Shown: piece after piece, positions 32,601-40,306 of the stretch
How positions within the stretch are numbered: position 1 is the stretch's first letter
Layout of the letters: each line of letters starts with the position of its first letter
Assembly (NCBI GenBank): GCA_009924545.1
Contig: RFRL01000006.1
Span: 1-40,306, forward strand
DNA: 40,306 nt
Origin: Planctomycetia bacterium
Lineage (GTDB): Bacteria; Planctomycetota; Planctomycetia; Pirellulales; UBA1268
Reading direction: 5' to 3'
Notes under the pieces: generated by a model
Database searches by the model: none
The model's input: only the letters and a program-made list of their open reading frames with translations
Told to the model about the DNA's origin: nothing
Made by a program: the position numbers and the translations under genes

Positions 32601-35600
32601 CACCGTGAACCCGCCGCGGTGTGATCCGTCCACCGCCAGCGTCACCGGCCACTGCGTCCGCCCCGGCGCGGTCCAGAACCGCGTGAGCGTGCGCCCCGCC
32701 TGCGCGATCTCCACCAGCGCCCGGCCGGAGTCGTGGCCGGTGCCGACGAGCGCCCGGAAGGTTTCCCCCGGCTCGACCGAGTCGTGGTCGCAGTGGAGCG
32801 CCAGCGCCAGGCGCACGCCGTAGGTTCGTGCCTCCGGGCTGAGCACCTCCACCAGACGGACCGCCGTCACGGCCGGCCGGTCGCCCTGCGCGGGAATCGT
32901 GAACGTGGCCCGGTGGATCCCCGGGGGAAGCGCGGCCTCGACCACCGCCCTGCCGGCGGCGTCGGTGGTGACGGCGGCGGCGAACAGTTCCTCGCCGGCG
33001 GGCCAGCGGGCCGCCACGGCATCGAGTCCGGGACCACCCACACCGGCGCCGTTGGGCCCGGCGCCCTCGGCCAACGGCTCGGGATCGGCGCCCAGACCAC
33101 CACGCGGCACCGCCGCCGGCTGGACGAGCCGCACCACCGTGAGCCGGCCGGTGGCGGACTGCGGGTTGCCGTCGAGCGACGTGGTGGCGACGGTGAGCGC
33201 CACCCGCGCGGTGCCCCCGGCCTCCGCCGCCTGCCAGCCGTCGGTCGTTACCGTGGCCTCCAGATCGGTGTACCCGGCCGACACCGTGCGCTGGTCGTCA
33301 TGCGTCTCGCCGCCGGCGTCGGTGACCACCGCCGTCGTGCGGAAGCGGAACACCGGCAGGGCCGTCGCCGGCACGGCCCGGTCAGGGAGGGCGGGGAAGC
33401 GGAGCGTGAACCGCCCCACCTCGTCGGTGGTGGCGCTGCCCCGTGCGATCCGCTGGGCGCTGCCGCCGCCGGGCAGCCCGGGCACGACCCACCGGCACCA
33501 CTCCGGCCAGCGCACGAGCCGTTCCACGCGCCACGCCACCTTCGCGCCGGCCACCGGCAGGCCGGTGTAGCTGGTCGCGGTGCCGGTGATGACCACCTCT
33601 CCGCCGAGGGCCACGCGCCCCTCGGGGGGACCGAGGGCGACCCGGAACTTCGGCCGCTTGTACTCCTCGACGCGCACGCCGACACCCCCCTGGGCCGCGC
33701 CGGCCGTGGCGGTGATCGACCACTGGCCCGGCAGTCCACCGGCGGGCAGGGCGAAGGTGCCGTCGAACGAGCCGGTGGGGCTGGTCGTGTGTTCGGCGGT
33801 GGCGATCTCGCGGCCGTTGGCGTCGCGGAGGACGACCGTCACTCGCTCGCGGGCGAGCGCCCGGTAGTCGCCGCGCGCGTGGTCCCCCGCGCCGGCGATC
33901 CCCTTGTAAAACACCGTCTGGCCCGGTCGGTGGATGCCGCGGTCGGTGATCAGCACGATCGTCGCCAGCTCCTCCGCCTGGCCCGCCGGCCAGACCTGGA
34001 GCGGGTCGGAGGCGATCTCGTGCCGGACGCCGTCGATCGTGGCTGCGGCGGTGACGACGACTTCGCGGCCCGGTGCGCCCGGGATCTGGAAACGCCCCTC
34101 GGCATCGGTCACCGTGCCGCGGGCGGCACGGAATCCCGGCTGGCGTCCATCGGGACCGCGCATGAAGGGGATCACCTCCGCCCCCGCCACCGGTTCACCT
34201 GTGGCGACGTCCACCACGTGTCCGGCCAGCGGGAGGGGGGGCGCGGCGCCGCCGCGTGCCACGAACACCGGCCGCGACTGTTCGGTGACCAGCGCCAGCC
34301 GGGTCACCCACACCAGCGTCATGCTCACCGGGTTGTCGTCGCCCGGCGGCCCCGGCCGCGGACTGGCGATCACCCACCAGGCACCGGCCTCGAGCCCGGC
34401 GGCGAGCGGCCCGACCGGCAGATCCTCGTGGTGCTGGCGGTGGTCGGCTGTGGCGGGTAGATCGACGGTCCGTTCCCGCACCGGGGGCAGGGCGAGGATC
34501 CGCGCCTGCTCCTCCTCGTCGATCCAGTTGGCGTGCACCCGGCCGGCTGCCAGGCGATTCTTCCAGTCGGCACGACAGATGCGGAGATGGATCCGGGGAA
34601 CGTGGCGGTGGGTCACGCGGAGCACCGGCCAGGGCTCGGCCCAGGTCCGCTCGGTGACCAACTGCAGGATCGGCGCCTCAATGGCCGTGATCACCTGCTG
34701 GCAGTACCGCCCCCCCGGCGCATCGGGATGCTGCGTGGCCCCCACCAGCGCCACGGCATGGGCGGCGGCCGGATCGGACGCCTGGAGCAACTCGGCGAGC
34801 TGAAAGCGGGCCAAGGCGCCGATCTCGTGGTCGCCGGCGGCGGCGATGAACCGCTCGAGCGCCGCCCGGTGCCGCGCGGCGACGTCGCCCCCCACTGCCA
34901 GCTGCGCCGCCCACCCGATCCGCTCGAGGTCGGCGGCGAGGAACGCCGTGCGGTCGGCATCGGCGGCGTGGAAGTCGAGCAGGTCGCGGTGGAGTTCGGC
35001 CGCCGCCAGCGCCGGTGCGAGGGCATCGGTGGTGGTGGCCGCGGGGCGCCAGGCACGGAAGCCGGCCACGTCGCCGAGTGCCGGTCCGTCGGCGTCGATC
35101 GTGAAGGCATCCTCGGGTTCCACCAGGCCGCGTTCGCCGAGCGCGTGGAAGGCGAGCGCGTCGGCGGCGACGACGTCGAAGAGGGTGGGCCGGTAGGCGT
35201 CGGGGAGGGCCGCCGGCGGCAGGAGCATCGACCATGCCGCCACCGGCTGTCCCTGGAGGGCCTGCCGCGCGGGGCTTCCCGGCTCCCCGAGAGCCCGCGC
35301 GAAGCGCCCACGGATCTCCCCCACGATCCGCGGCAGGTCCCACTCGGCGAGCGTTTCCAGCCCGCCGGCTGCGCCTCCCGCGGTGCGCTCGGCGAAGCGC
35401 CAGCGGTTGGCGAGGAAATAGCCCCAGGTCCAGTTGGCCTGGATCGCCTCGAGGACGCCGCGGGTGGCGGGAGGTGCCTCGTCGAGCGCCGCCGCCAGAC
35501 CGATGAGACGCTGCGGGTCGTCCGGCGGCCGGTCGCCGGTTTCCGCGACCACGCGCGAGGCGATCGCGCGGGCCACTTCGTCCCAGGCCCCCGCCGCCAG

Positions 35601-35789
35601 CGCCGCTGCCTCGATGCCCGCAAGCGCCGCGGCGGCATCGCGCGGCCGCTGCCCGTCAAGCGCCGCCTGCACCCGCTGCCAGGCCGCCGCCCGCGGCCCG
35701 GCCGGTTCATCCGCCTTGCCGTGGCCGGCCACCATCGCGCCTCCGAGAAGAAGCCCTGTCACCACCGCCAGGATGCCGCCGCGCCTCAT
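29658..35789 (-). CDS. Giant alpha-2-macroglobulin-like protein lacking the thioester
   Basis: A 2043-residue exported protein. The ATG at 35789 has GGGGAGG seven bases upstream and opens a signal peptide (GGILAVVTGLLLGGAMVAGHG). Residues 30-480 are mostly helical and Ala-rich. A carboxypeptidase-like beta domain follows (about 515-580, PLAGHVVDVATGEPVAGAEV). Macroglobulin domains start near 610 with DRGIHRPGQTVFYKGIAG. The A2M core lies near 1290-1340 (TVTIEFTLPDTLTTWQFCGLAHDARLA, AAKDLMVEPLVPRF). The thioester region reads EEPDEGTEALFGRLYANSLA; where bacterial relatives have C-x-E-Q there is Gly1503-T-E-Ala1506, so no thioester can form. The helical thioester-domain part is kept (NPDGGWPWFPGG near 1597). 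Family members trap proteases; this one may act only by steric capture or as a scaffold. A Ser/Gly-rich stretch near 1240-1270 may be the bait region. No penicillin-binding protein 1C partner is adjacent. Confidence 0.9.
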   Translation of the reverse strand: MRRGGILAVVTGLLLGGAMVAGHGKADEPAGPRAAAWQRVQAALDGQRPRDAAAALAGIEAAALAAGAWDEVARAIASRVVAETGDRPPDDPQRLIGLAAALDEAPPATRGVLEAIQANWTWGYFLANRWRFAERTAGGAAGGLETLAEWDLPRIVGEIRGRFARALGEPGSPARQALQGQPVAAWSMLLPPAALPDAYRPTLFDVVAADALAFHALGERGLVEPEDAFTIDADGPALGDVAGFRAWRPAATTTDALAPALAAAELHRDLLDFHAADADRTAFLAADLERIGWAAQLAVGGDVAARHRAALERFIAAAGDHEIGALARFQLAELLQASDPAAAHAVALVGATQHPDAPGGRYCQQVITAIEAPILQLVTERTWAEPWPVLRVTHRHVPRIHLRICRADWKNRLAAGRVHANWIDEEEQARILALPPVRERTVDLPATADHRQHHEDLPVGPLAAGLEAGAWWVIASPRPGPPGDDNPVSMTLVWVTRLALVTEQSRPVFVARGGAAPPLPLAGHVVDVATGEPVAGAEVIPFMRGPDGRQPGFRAARGTVTDAEGRFQIPGAPGREVVVTAAATIDGVRHEIASDPLQVWPAGQAEELATIVLITDRGIHRPGQTVFYKGIAGAGDHARGDYRALARERVTVVLRDANGREIATAEHTTSPTGSFDGTFALPAGGLPGQWSITATAGAAQGGVGVRVEEYKRPKFRVALGPPEGRVALGGEVVITGTATSYTGLPVAGAKVAWRVERLVRWPEWCRWVVPGLPGGGSAQRIARGSATTDEVGRFTLRFPALPDRAVPATALPVFRFRTTAVVTDAGGETHDDQRTVSAGYTDLEATVTTDGWQAAEAGGTARVALTVATTSLDGNPQSATGRLTVVRLVQPAAVPRGGLGADPEPLAEGAGPNGAGVGGPGLDAVAARWPAGEELFAAAVTTDAAGRAVVEAALPPGIHRATFTIPAQGDRPAVTAVRLVEVLSPEARTYGVRLALALHCDHDSVEPGETFRALVGTGHDSGRALVEIAQAGRTLTRFWTAPGRTQWPVTLAVDGSHRGGFTVRAWLVRDGRLTTVERSIDVPWSDKKLSLAWERFTRRLEPGAREVWRARVSGAVPAGAPREETAELLAILSDQSLEALAPHAWPADGLRGLFRREGGLPAPGFSNGVIGLADVGGRFVVPEVEVPSLDARELRHPFGRPRFLGGGGRLGMMRATGMALGVEARMADAAPARGGPLGKAQAAALPPGAPPAGGDGGDRSGGSGAGATSPPPRRRLVETAFFLPALATAPDGTVTIEFTLPDTLTTWQFCGLAHDARLASGTLLDTCVAAKDLMVEPLVPRFVREGDVVELPVKVGNRSTGRLAGTVRLGLADARSGTDRGTLVGGPREQPFDVAAGESATVVFTLRVAEGTDLLEYTATATAGRAADGEQGLLPVLPRRVPAIDSIPVTIRGPGSRTVTLERLAAGPAAGVQSEALFVEGTANPAWVAVLALPVLIEEPDEGTEALFGRLYANSLAAHLAASDPRIERVFAQWRGTAALESPLEKNTEVVRTLLEETPWVREARDEAQARARIGLLFERTRTGAEAAAALDRLGALRNPDGGWPWFPGGPTCDPVTLSIIAGFGRLRAAGVPIDIQPALATLPWLDGRLIEEQRRAMPLGDKGMITPIGAFALYARSFFAADAPPAGEAAAAVAWGLDVAARTWMQLDTRLPQAHLAIALDRAGRRDVARTLVDSLRQRAVGADVPAGQEGEAWQGMWWRDPHPGWWGWTHDPIATQAVLIEAFDEVAGDAAAVAAMQVWLLSQKRVSRWPGSRATADAVGALLGRGADLLAATAPLTVSVGGVAVDPGGTEAGTGFFRTRFVRGEITPARATVGFTATGPGLAWGGVHWQYLAPIDDVVAAGRDELAIDKQLFVRRFTKAGPVLDALGGAVEPGAELVVRLVVTTDRDHEFLELADHRPSLTEPVDVLSGWRAADGALWYLAIRDTSTRLFFQRLPRGTHVFEYALRAAHRGRASSGFATIHSRHAPEFSARSRSLPVEVR

Positions 35790-35877
35790 CGACACGCCTC
35801 CCCGTCGCCCCACGGTCCACCCCGGTCGGCACCGGCACGCGGGCAGTCTACGCGGCGCCGCTGCCGTCCGTCCCCTT

Positions 35878-35907
35878 GGGTTACGGTAGCCGGGGTTGCG
35901 GTAGCAT
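35878..35907 (+). repeat. Imperfect 15-bp direct repeat with promoter-like box
   Basis: GGGTTACGGTAGCCG is followed directly by GGGTTGCGGTAGCAT (three differences). The second copy ends in TAGCAT, a -10-like box about 49 bases before the GTG of the FAH-family gene. The rest of the divergent spacer 35790-35955 shows nothing else. Confidence 0.5.
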
Positions 35908-35955
35908 GGGTCGCGCGCCTGGCCGGAGCCCCGGCCGCGCGGAGGACCGCGCCCC

Positions 35956-36768
35956 GTGAAAATCGTCCGTTTCATGTCCGCCGGCGACGAACGGCTCGGT
36001 CGGCTCCACGCCGACGGCCGCGTCACCCTTCTCGACGGCGCCCTCTTCGGCCCCCTCACCGACACCGGCCGGCCGGCCACGGTCGACAAGTTCCTCGCCC
36101 CGCTGGAACCGCGTGACATCCTCTGCATCGGCCTCAACTACCGGAAGCACGCCGCCGAGGGGGGCCAGGCGGTGCCGGAACACCCGGTGCTGTTCCTGAA
36201 GAACTCCGGGGCGGTGCAGAACCCCGGCGATCCGATCGAACTGCCGCGGACACTCCGCAGCGACATGGTCGACTACGAGTGCGAGCTGGCCGTGGTCCTC
36301 GGCCGGACCTGCCGCAACGTGCCGCGCAGCCGCGCCCTCGACCACGTCCTCGGCTACACCTGCGCCAACGACGTCTCGGCGCGCGACTGGCAGCGCAACG
36401 GCGGCGGGGGCCAGTGGTGCCGCGGCAAGACGTTCGCCACGTTCTGCCCGCTCGGCCCGGCGCTCGTCACGCCCGACGAGATCCCCGATCCGGGCCGGCT
36501 GGCGATCCGCACCGAAGTCAACGGCCGCGTGCTACAGGACTGGAACACCTCCGACATGATCTTCGACGTGCCGACGCTCATCGAGTTCCTCTCGGCGAGC
36601 ATGCACCTCCGCCCCGGCACCGTGATCCTCACCGGCACGCCGCACGGCGTGGGCTTCGCGCGGACGCCGCCGGTGTTCCTCGCGGCGGGAGACAGCGTGA
36701 CGGTGGAGATCGAGGGGATCGGCCGGCTCACGAACCCGGTCATCGAGGAACCGCTGCCGGCGGCGTGA
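35956..36768 (+). CDS. Fumarylacetoacetate hydrolase family protein
   Basis: A 270-residue cytoplasmic enzyme starting at a GTG with GGAGGA some 9 bases upstream. A short N-terminal beta part precedes the FAH domain, which begins ILCIGLNYRKHAAEGGQAVPEHPVLFLKNSGAVQNPGDPIELP. The metal-binding acidic residues are visible in DYECELAVVLG, and the conserved GYTCANDVSARDWQ and GTVILTGTPHGVGFAR blocks are intact. Family members hydrolyse C-C bonds or decarboxylate beta-keto acids (for example 2-hydroxyhepta-2,4-diene-dioate isomerases, acylpyruvases and oxaloacetate decarboxylases); the exact reaction cannot be told. The 3' end overlaps the 3' end of the convergent membrane-protein gene by about 29 bases. 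Confidence 0.9.
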   Translation: MKIVRFMSAGDERLGRLHADGRVTLLDGALFGPLTDTGRPATVDKFLAPLEPRDILCIGLNYRKHAAEGGQAVPEHPVLFLKNSGAVQNPGDPIELPRTLRSDMVDYECELAVVLGRTCRNVPRSRALDHVLGYTCANDVSARDWQRNGGGGQWCRGKTFATFCPLGPALVTPDEIPDPGRLAIRTEVNGRVLQDWNTSDMIFDVPTLIEFLSASMHLRPGTVILTGTPHGVGFARTPPVFLAAGDSVTVEIEGIGRLTNPVIEEPLPAA

Positions 36769-38109
36769 GCGCGCCGGCCGATGGCGCGGCGGGCGGGTTC
36801 GCCTCGGCGGGCATCTCGGCCGGGCTCGCTGCCGCCGCGGCGGCGGGGATGCCGGCGCGCCGCTCGACCCGCTCGTAGAGCGCCTGCCGCGTTGCGGACA
36901 GGTCTGAGGTCTGTTCGGCGGTGTTTGCACCCACGGGGCGCAGCTCGCGCAGCGTCCGCAGCGACCGGGCATGGATGGCCGCCACGCGCTGCCCCTCGGG
37001 AGAATCGCGACGTAGCGCTCGAGCGCCTCGTCATCGAGCGTGCCCACGACGCCGCCGGAGCCGGCGAGCCAGTCGAAATTCGCCACCTTCGCCAGGAACA
37101 GCTCGCGCACCCACGCCGGGGGATCGACCGCGGCGATCGCCGCGACGATGTCCGGCAGCGCCGGACGGCGCTCGCCATGGCCCGTCCGCGGCGGCGGCTC
37201 CCAGTGGGGCGGGAAGGCGGCGCGGTCGTAGCGGGCCATCACGCCGATCGCCCCGGTCACGTCCCCGGCACCGAGTGCCCTCTCCACGGCGTGGCGCCGC
37301 CACTGCTCGGGCTGCGTGAAGGGGAGGAGCGCGAGGCCGACGGCCACGAGCGCCCAGGCACACCACCACATGGAGGGCTGCACCCGCAGGCGCCCCGCCC
37401 CGAAGTCGGGGTCGGGGGTCCAGGCGCCCCCCGGACGGCGCCGGAGGAGGAGGATCACGGCGAGCGCCATGAGCCACCAGGGGGCCGACACCCACGCCAG
37501 CAAGAGCACCACGAAGGTCGTGCCCCGGAGAATCGCTTCGCCCGGACCCAACTCGATGCCCCCCATGATCGCGAACAGCGGCAGCGGCGTGAACCACAGC
37601 ACCGCCGACACCAAGGCCCAGCCGAAGCAGCCGACGACGTGGAACGCCGCGGCCCCGTGGCACTGCCACACCACCTGCACCACGCGCGACATCAACAGCA
37701 CGCGCCACAGCGACACGAGCCCCAGGAGCCAGAGGTTGGCGGCGACGGCGTCCGCCTCCGGCAGCACCCGTTCCACCGGGAGCGCGTAGAGCCAGGCGAG
37801 GGGCGCCGTCGCCCAGTAGAGGCCGAGAAACGCCCGGTAGCCCCCCTGCCGCGGCCAGCCGACCCCGCTGCGCCGCCACGACACGACCCGGAGGAGCAGG
37901 AAGAGGACCGTCGCCGTGACCAGCGACGCCGCCAGCGGCAGGAGCGCGTGCCACGGCTCGTGGAGGAGATCCTCGTGGTCGTACTCGCGCGCCAGGCCCG
38001 CGCCGAGGACGAGGACGAGGCCCACGAGCCAGGCCCCGCGCGTGGCGGCGACGGCGCGGATCGCCGCGCCGTCGCCGACGAGATAGCGCGCGAGCGTGGC
38101 GGCTGTCAT
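36740..38109 (-). CDS. Polytopic membrane protein, frameshifted near its C terminus
   Basis: I do not recognise the family. From the ATG at 38109 (MTAATLARYLVGDGAAIRAV) there are about seven hydrophobic segments, including GAWLVGLVLVLGAGLA, LPLAASLVTATVLFLLLRVV, WALVSAVLWFTPLPLFAIMGGIEL and WLMALAVILLLRR. It is then followed by WWCAWALVAVGLALLPF and a soluble end (VRELFLAKVANFDWLAGSGGVVGTLDDEALERYVAILP). There the frame breaks at about 36998-37000. The continuation EGQRVAAIHARSLRTLRELRPVG lies in another frame and runs to a TGA at 36740. Restoring one missing base gives 456 residues. Codon third positions stay G/C-rich in that frame and not in the unshifted one. The ATG overlaps the likely stop of the radical SAM gene (ATGA), so the two are coupled. 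Mutation and sequencing error are both possible. Confidence 0.65.
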
Positions 38110-39438
38110 GCCGGGCACTCCGGCAGGCCGGGCGCGGCGGGGGGGCGGCCACGGAAGGCGGGATGGTCGGCCCACACCCGGCGGCGGCGCCCGGCACGGG
38201 CCGAACACCGCGCCGAGGACACGGCGGAATCCCGCCTCCAGCCCGGCGACCGACAGCGCGGTGGGGTGGTGGACGACGTCGAAGAGGGTGTAGTGCGACC
38301 AGTCGCGGTCGGCGATGAGGCGGCCGGCGCGTGCCAGCCGCGCGTGGAGTGCGGTGCCGGGGAAGGGGGTTTCGAGCGTCACCTGGACTTCGGCGAACGG
38401 GGCGGCGAGAAGGAACTCCACGAGGTGGTCGAGCGTGGCGTCGGTCTCCCCGTCGGCCCCCACGATGAAGCACCCGTTGACCACGATCCCCGCCTCCTGG
38501 ATGGCGGCGACGGCATCGAGGATCCGCTCCAGCTCCACGCGCTTCGCCCCCATCCCCGGATGGCGGAAGGGGAGCGACTCGATGCCGACGAGCACCTGCA
38601 CGAGCCCCGCTGCCGCGAGGCGACGCAGCTCGGCGGGCCGTTCCCCGATCCGCCAGTCGCTCTCGGTGAACCAACGGATCCCGCGGCCGGCGAACAGGTC
38701 GGCGATCACCGCCGCGCGACCGGGGGAGACGAAGGAATTGTCGTCGGCCAGCTCGACACTCGGCCGCGGATGGCCGGCGCACAGCGCAGCGAGCTCCGCG
38801 GCGATCCGTTCGGCCGGCTTCTCCCGATGGGGGCCGAGCAGCCGGCTGGCCGCACAGAACTCGCAGGCCAGCGGACAGCCACGCTGCGTCTGGAGCGTGA
38901 GCCGCGGCCGCGGCGCGCTGCCGAGAAGGTCATAGCGCGGCACGGGGGCGGCGGCGAGCGGGAAGGCGGCGCCGGCGTCGTACCGCGGCCGCAGGTCGCC
39001 GCGTTCGAGGTCGGCGATGAGGCGCGGCCACACCGCCTCGCCGTCGCCGACCACGACCGCGTCGCAGTGCCGCCCCGCCTCGTCGGGGAGGGCGGTGGCG
39101 TGGAGGCCGCCGATGACGGTCGGCACGCGGTGGGCACGGAGGCGGTCGGCGAGGGTGTAGGCCTCGAGCGCCGAGGCCGTCAGGCAACTGATCGCCACCA
39201 CGTCGGGTCGGTGGGCGACGATCGCGTCGACCAGCTCGTCGTCGACGCGCTCGGCCGCGCGGTAGCCGGCCGTCCATGCGGGGGGCAGCATGCCGGCGAG
39301 CGCCAGCACACCCAGCGCCGGCAGTTCACCGATCGCCCGCCCCCGGGCACCAAGACCGGGGAGCGTCATCCCCAAGCCGAGGAGCTCCTCCTCGCGGACG
39401 CGGAACCCCGACAGCGGCACGAACTCGACGTGTGGCAT
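38106..39438 (-). CDS. B12-binding-type radical SAM protein, frameshifted near its end
   Basis: About 443 residues from the ATG at 39438 (MPHVEFVPLSGFRVREEEL). The N-terminal part (about 60-150) is a cobalamin-binding-like Rossmann domain (VVAISCLTASALEAYTLADRLRAHRVPTVIGGLHATALPDEA, VVVGDGEAVWPRLI). The radical SAM core has GCPLACEFC with Cys188, Cys192 and Cys195 for the 4Fe-4S cluster, then VELADDNSFV, VLVGIESL and FIVGADGET. Such enzymes often methylate or rearrange lipids and cofactors; the substrate is unknown. As written, the frame runs on through the membrane-protein gene. Skipping one base near 38180-38195 gives RRRVWADHPAFRGRPPAAPGLPECPA and a TGA overlapping the next ATG, with much better codon usage. 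I therefore read it as a separate gene with a one-base insertion rather than a true fusion. Confidence 0.75.
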
Positions 39439-39981
39439 GCGGGAACCCGACGTTCGTCGTGGGAGCACGTCAGCACCGGGCAACCCGCGCGCCACCGGGC
39501 AATCCACGGTGGTCGGCCGAGACAGGAATCCGGGCGGCCCGCCGCCATGGTGTCGGCCACCGTCGATTCACGCACGCTGCGGCTCACCATGGCACCGCCG
39601 AGCGGATCGCCTCCAGGTGCGATACCGGCTGCCGGACCACACCCGAAGCGTATCAGGCCTGCCGGGATCGCGGCCGCACGATCTGTCCATGCCACCGGCC
39701 GCGGGATTCGCGGGCTCGTCCCCGGCGCTTGACCGGCGCGCGGGAGATGCGAACCGTTCGCCCGACCAGCCACACCCCTCACCTGGCGAGTGCCGGTGGA
39801 GGGGGGGTGTCCCAGCGCGTCGGTCACCAGGTCTCGGAAGACGGGTCCCCGGGCACCGCCGGCATGTGCGGAGCGCGGGAAGCGTCGGCCGACGGGGCAG
39901 GAACGCCGCGGGGCGTTCGTTCGCCGCCCCGCCGCCGCTGACGCGAACGTGTTTCCTCGAGACTCAGGAGTCACCCTGCTC
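39439..39981. other. Divergent 543-bp spacer without a supported gene
   Basis: Several long frames cross this stretch, but none has recognisable protein character or planctomycete-like codon bias. A 7-bp hairpin (GAACGCC with GGCGTTC, 39901-39918) and a spaced direct repeat around CACCGGGCAA (near 39475 and 39495) are the only structures I see. It presumably holds the promoters of the radical SAM gene and of the gene at 39982. Confidence 0.5.
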
Positions 39982-40306
39982 ATGCGTACGTTTCCTCCAT
40001 TCGTCGGCTTCCTCCGGGCGGTCGGCCTGGGCACGGCCGCGCTGGCCTGTTCGTTGTCGGTCGACCTCCACCCACTCCGTGCCGAACCGATCGCCGGCGG
40101 CGCCGTCTACGCCTTCGCCCAACAGAAGATCTACAGCATGACGATGACGACGACACCCGGTTCGTCGGCAACGCTGGTCGGCGATCCGAACGGCTTCGCG
40201 GTGAAAATGAGCACCAAGGCCACCGTCGACACCATCCCGGGCATCACGGCCCACAACGGCGGGCTCGACGCCCTGCAGTCGTTCATCGGCAGCGGCGCGC
40301 CGCTGC
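39982..40306 (+). CDS. Exported protein, cut by the window end (partial)
   Basis: The first 108 residues of a secreted protein whose 3' end lies outside the window. AGGAG sits 11 bases before the ATG. A signal peptide is clear: MRTFPPFVGFLRAVGLGTAALACSLSV, with cleavage probably near LRAEPIAGG. The mature part begins GGAVYAFAQQKIYSMTMTTTPGSSATLVG, with strands and many Thr, Ser and Gly, then FAVKMSTKATVDTIPGI. This resembles the start of surface proteins that end in a PEP-CTERM-like anchor, but the deciding C terminus is not visible. I do not assign a family. Confidence 0.65.
   Translation, partial: MRTFPPFVGFLRAVGLGTAALACSLSVDLHPLRAEPIAGGAVYAFAQQKIYSMTMTTTPGSSATLVGDPNGFAVKMSTKATVDTIPGITAHNGGLDALQSFIGSGAPL

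Noticed and set aside
36532-39507. A single 991-residue radical SAM-membrane fusion protein
   Set aside because: Codon bias, the ATGA overlap at 38106-38109 and the unprotein-like linker favour two genes with frame errors. The last 150 codons also run antisense into the FAH-family gene.
39290-40141. A 283-codon plus-strand frame across the last spacer
   Set aside because: It begins antisense inside the radical SAM gene and ends inside the secreted protein at 39982 in another frame. Its composition is Pro/Arg/Ser-rich without recognisable domains.

Overview
The window comes from a very GC-rich bacterium and looks like a chromosomal stretch of a planctomycete, most likely of the Pirellulales type. 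This rests on family content: two DUF1559 proteins with prepilin-type N termini and H-X9-DG endings, a PSCyt1/DUF1549/DUF1553 cytochrome-like protein next to a Tat-exported DUF1501 protein, secreted FAD-dependent oxidoreductases with beta-rich side domains, and small carboxypeptidase-regulatory-like lipoproteins. I see no phage, transposase, integrase, CRISPR array, rRNA or tRNA. The assignment is an inference from families, not from a marker gene.

Layout. 1-4.5 kb (+): end of a DUF3299-type gene, then a tight run of a DUF4239 membrane protein, a UrtA-like binding lipoprotein with a duplicated signal region, an AIM24-like protein and an exported CPFCG hypothetical. 4.6-5.2 kb (+): an exported cyclophilin of strikingly eukaryotic type. 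5.3-9.0 kb (-): a long TolC-like lipoprotein and an ApbE flavin transferase, the latter head to head with a conserved hypothetical whose start codon overlaps its own. 9.5-10.5 kb (-): aldo/keto reductase. 10.6-14.5 kb (+): DUF1559 protein, lipoprotein, large secreted FAD oxidoreductase. 14.6-18.4 kb (+): a translationally coupled trio of retropepsin-like protease, NosR-like membrane protein with two FMN-binding domains, and a second, degenerate-looking ApbE. 18.4-18.5 kb: a dense array of five stem-loops leading into the PSCyt/DUF1553 gene (18.5-20.9 kb) and its DUF1501 partner (20.9-22.3 kb), followed by an orphan subtilase-prodomain-like protein. 23.0-24.7 kb (-): second FAD oxidoreductase. 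24.9-26.6 kb (+): lipoprotein and second DUF1559 protein, closed by a strong terminator. 26.6-35.8 kb (-): a co-directional block of an alpha-2-macroglobulin-like giant that has lost its thioester, a duplicated NIPSNAP protein, a DUF202 protein and a lactate-permease-family transporter. 36.0-36.8 kb (+): FAH-family hydrolase. 36.7-39.4 kb (-): B12-binding-type radical SAM protein and a polytopic membrane protein, both apparently frameshifted in this sequence. 40.0 kb (+): start of a secreted protein cut by the window end.

How the genes work together. Most products are exported or membrane-bound, so the window mainly encodes cell-envelope functions. The clearest functional unit is 14.6-18.4 kb, a flavin-based trans-membrane electron-transfer module with its own maturase. 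The intact ApbE at 7.9-9.0 kb may be the enzyme that really loads it. The most unusual non-coding structure is the five-hairpin leader at 18381-18502.
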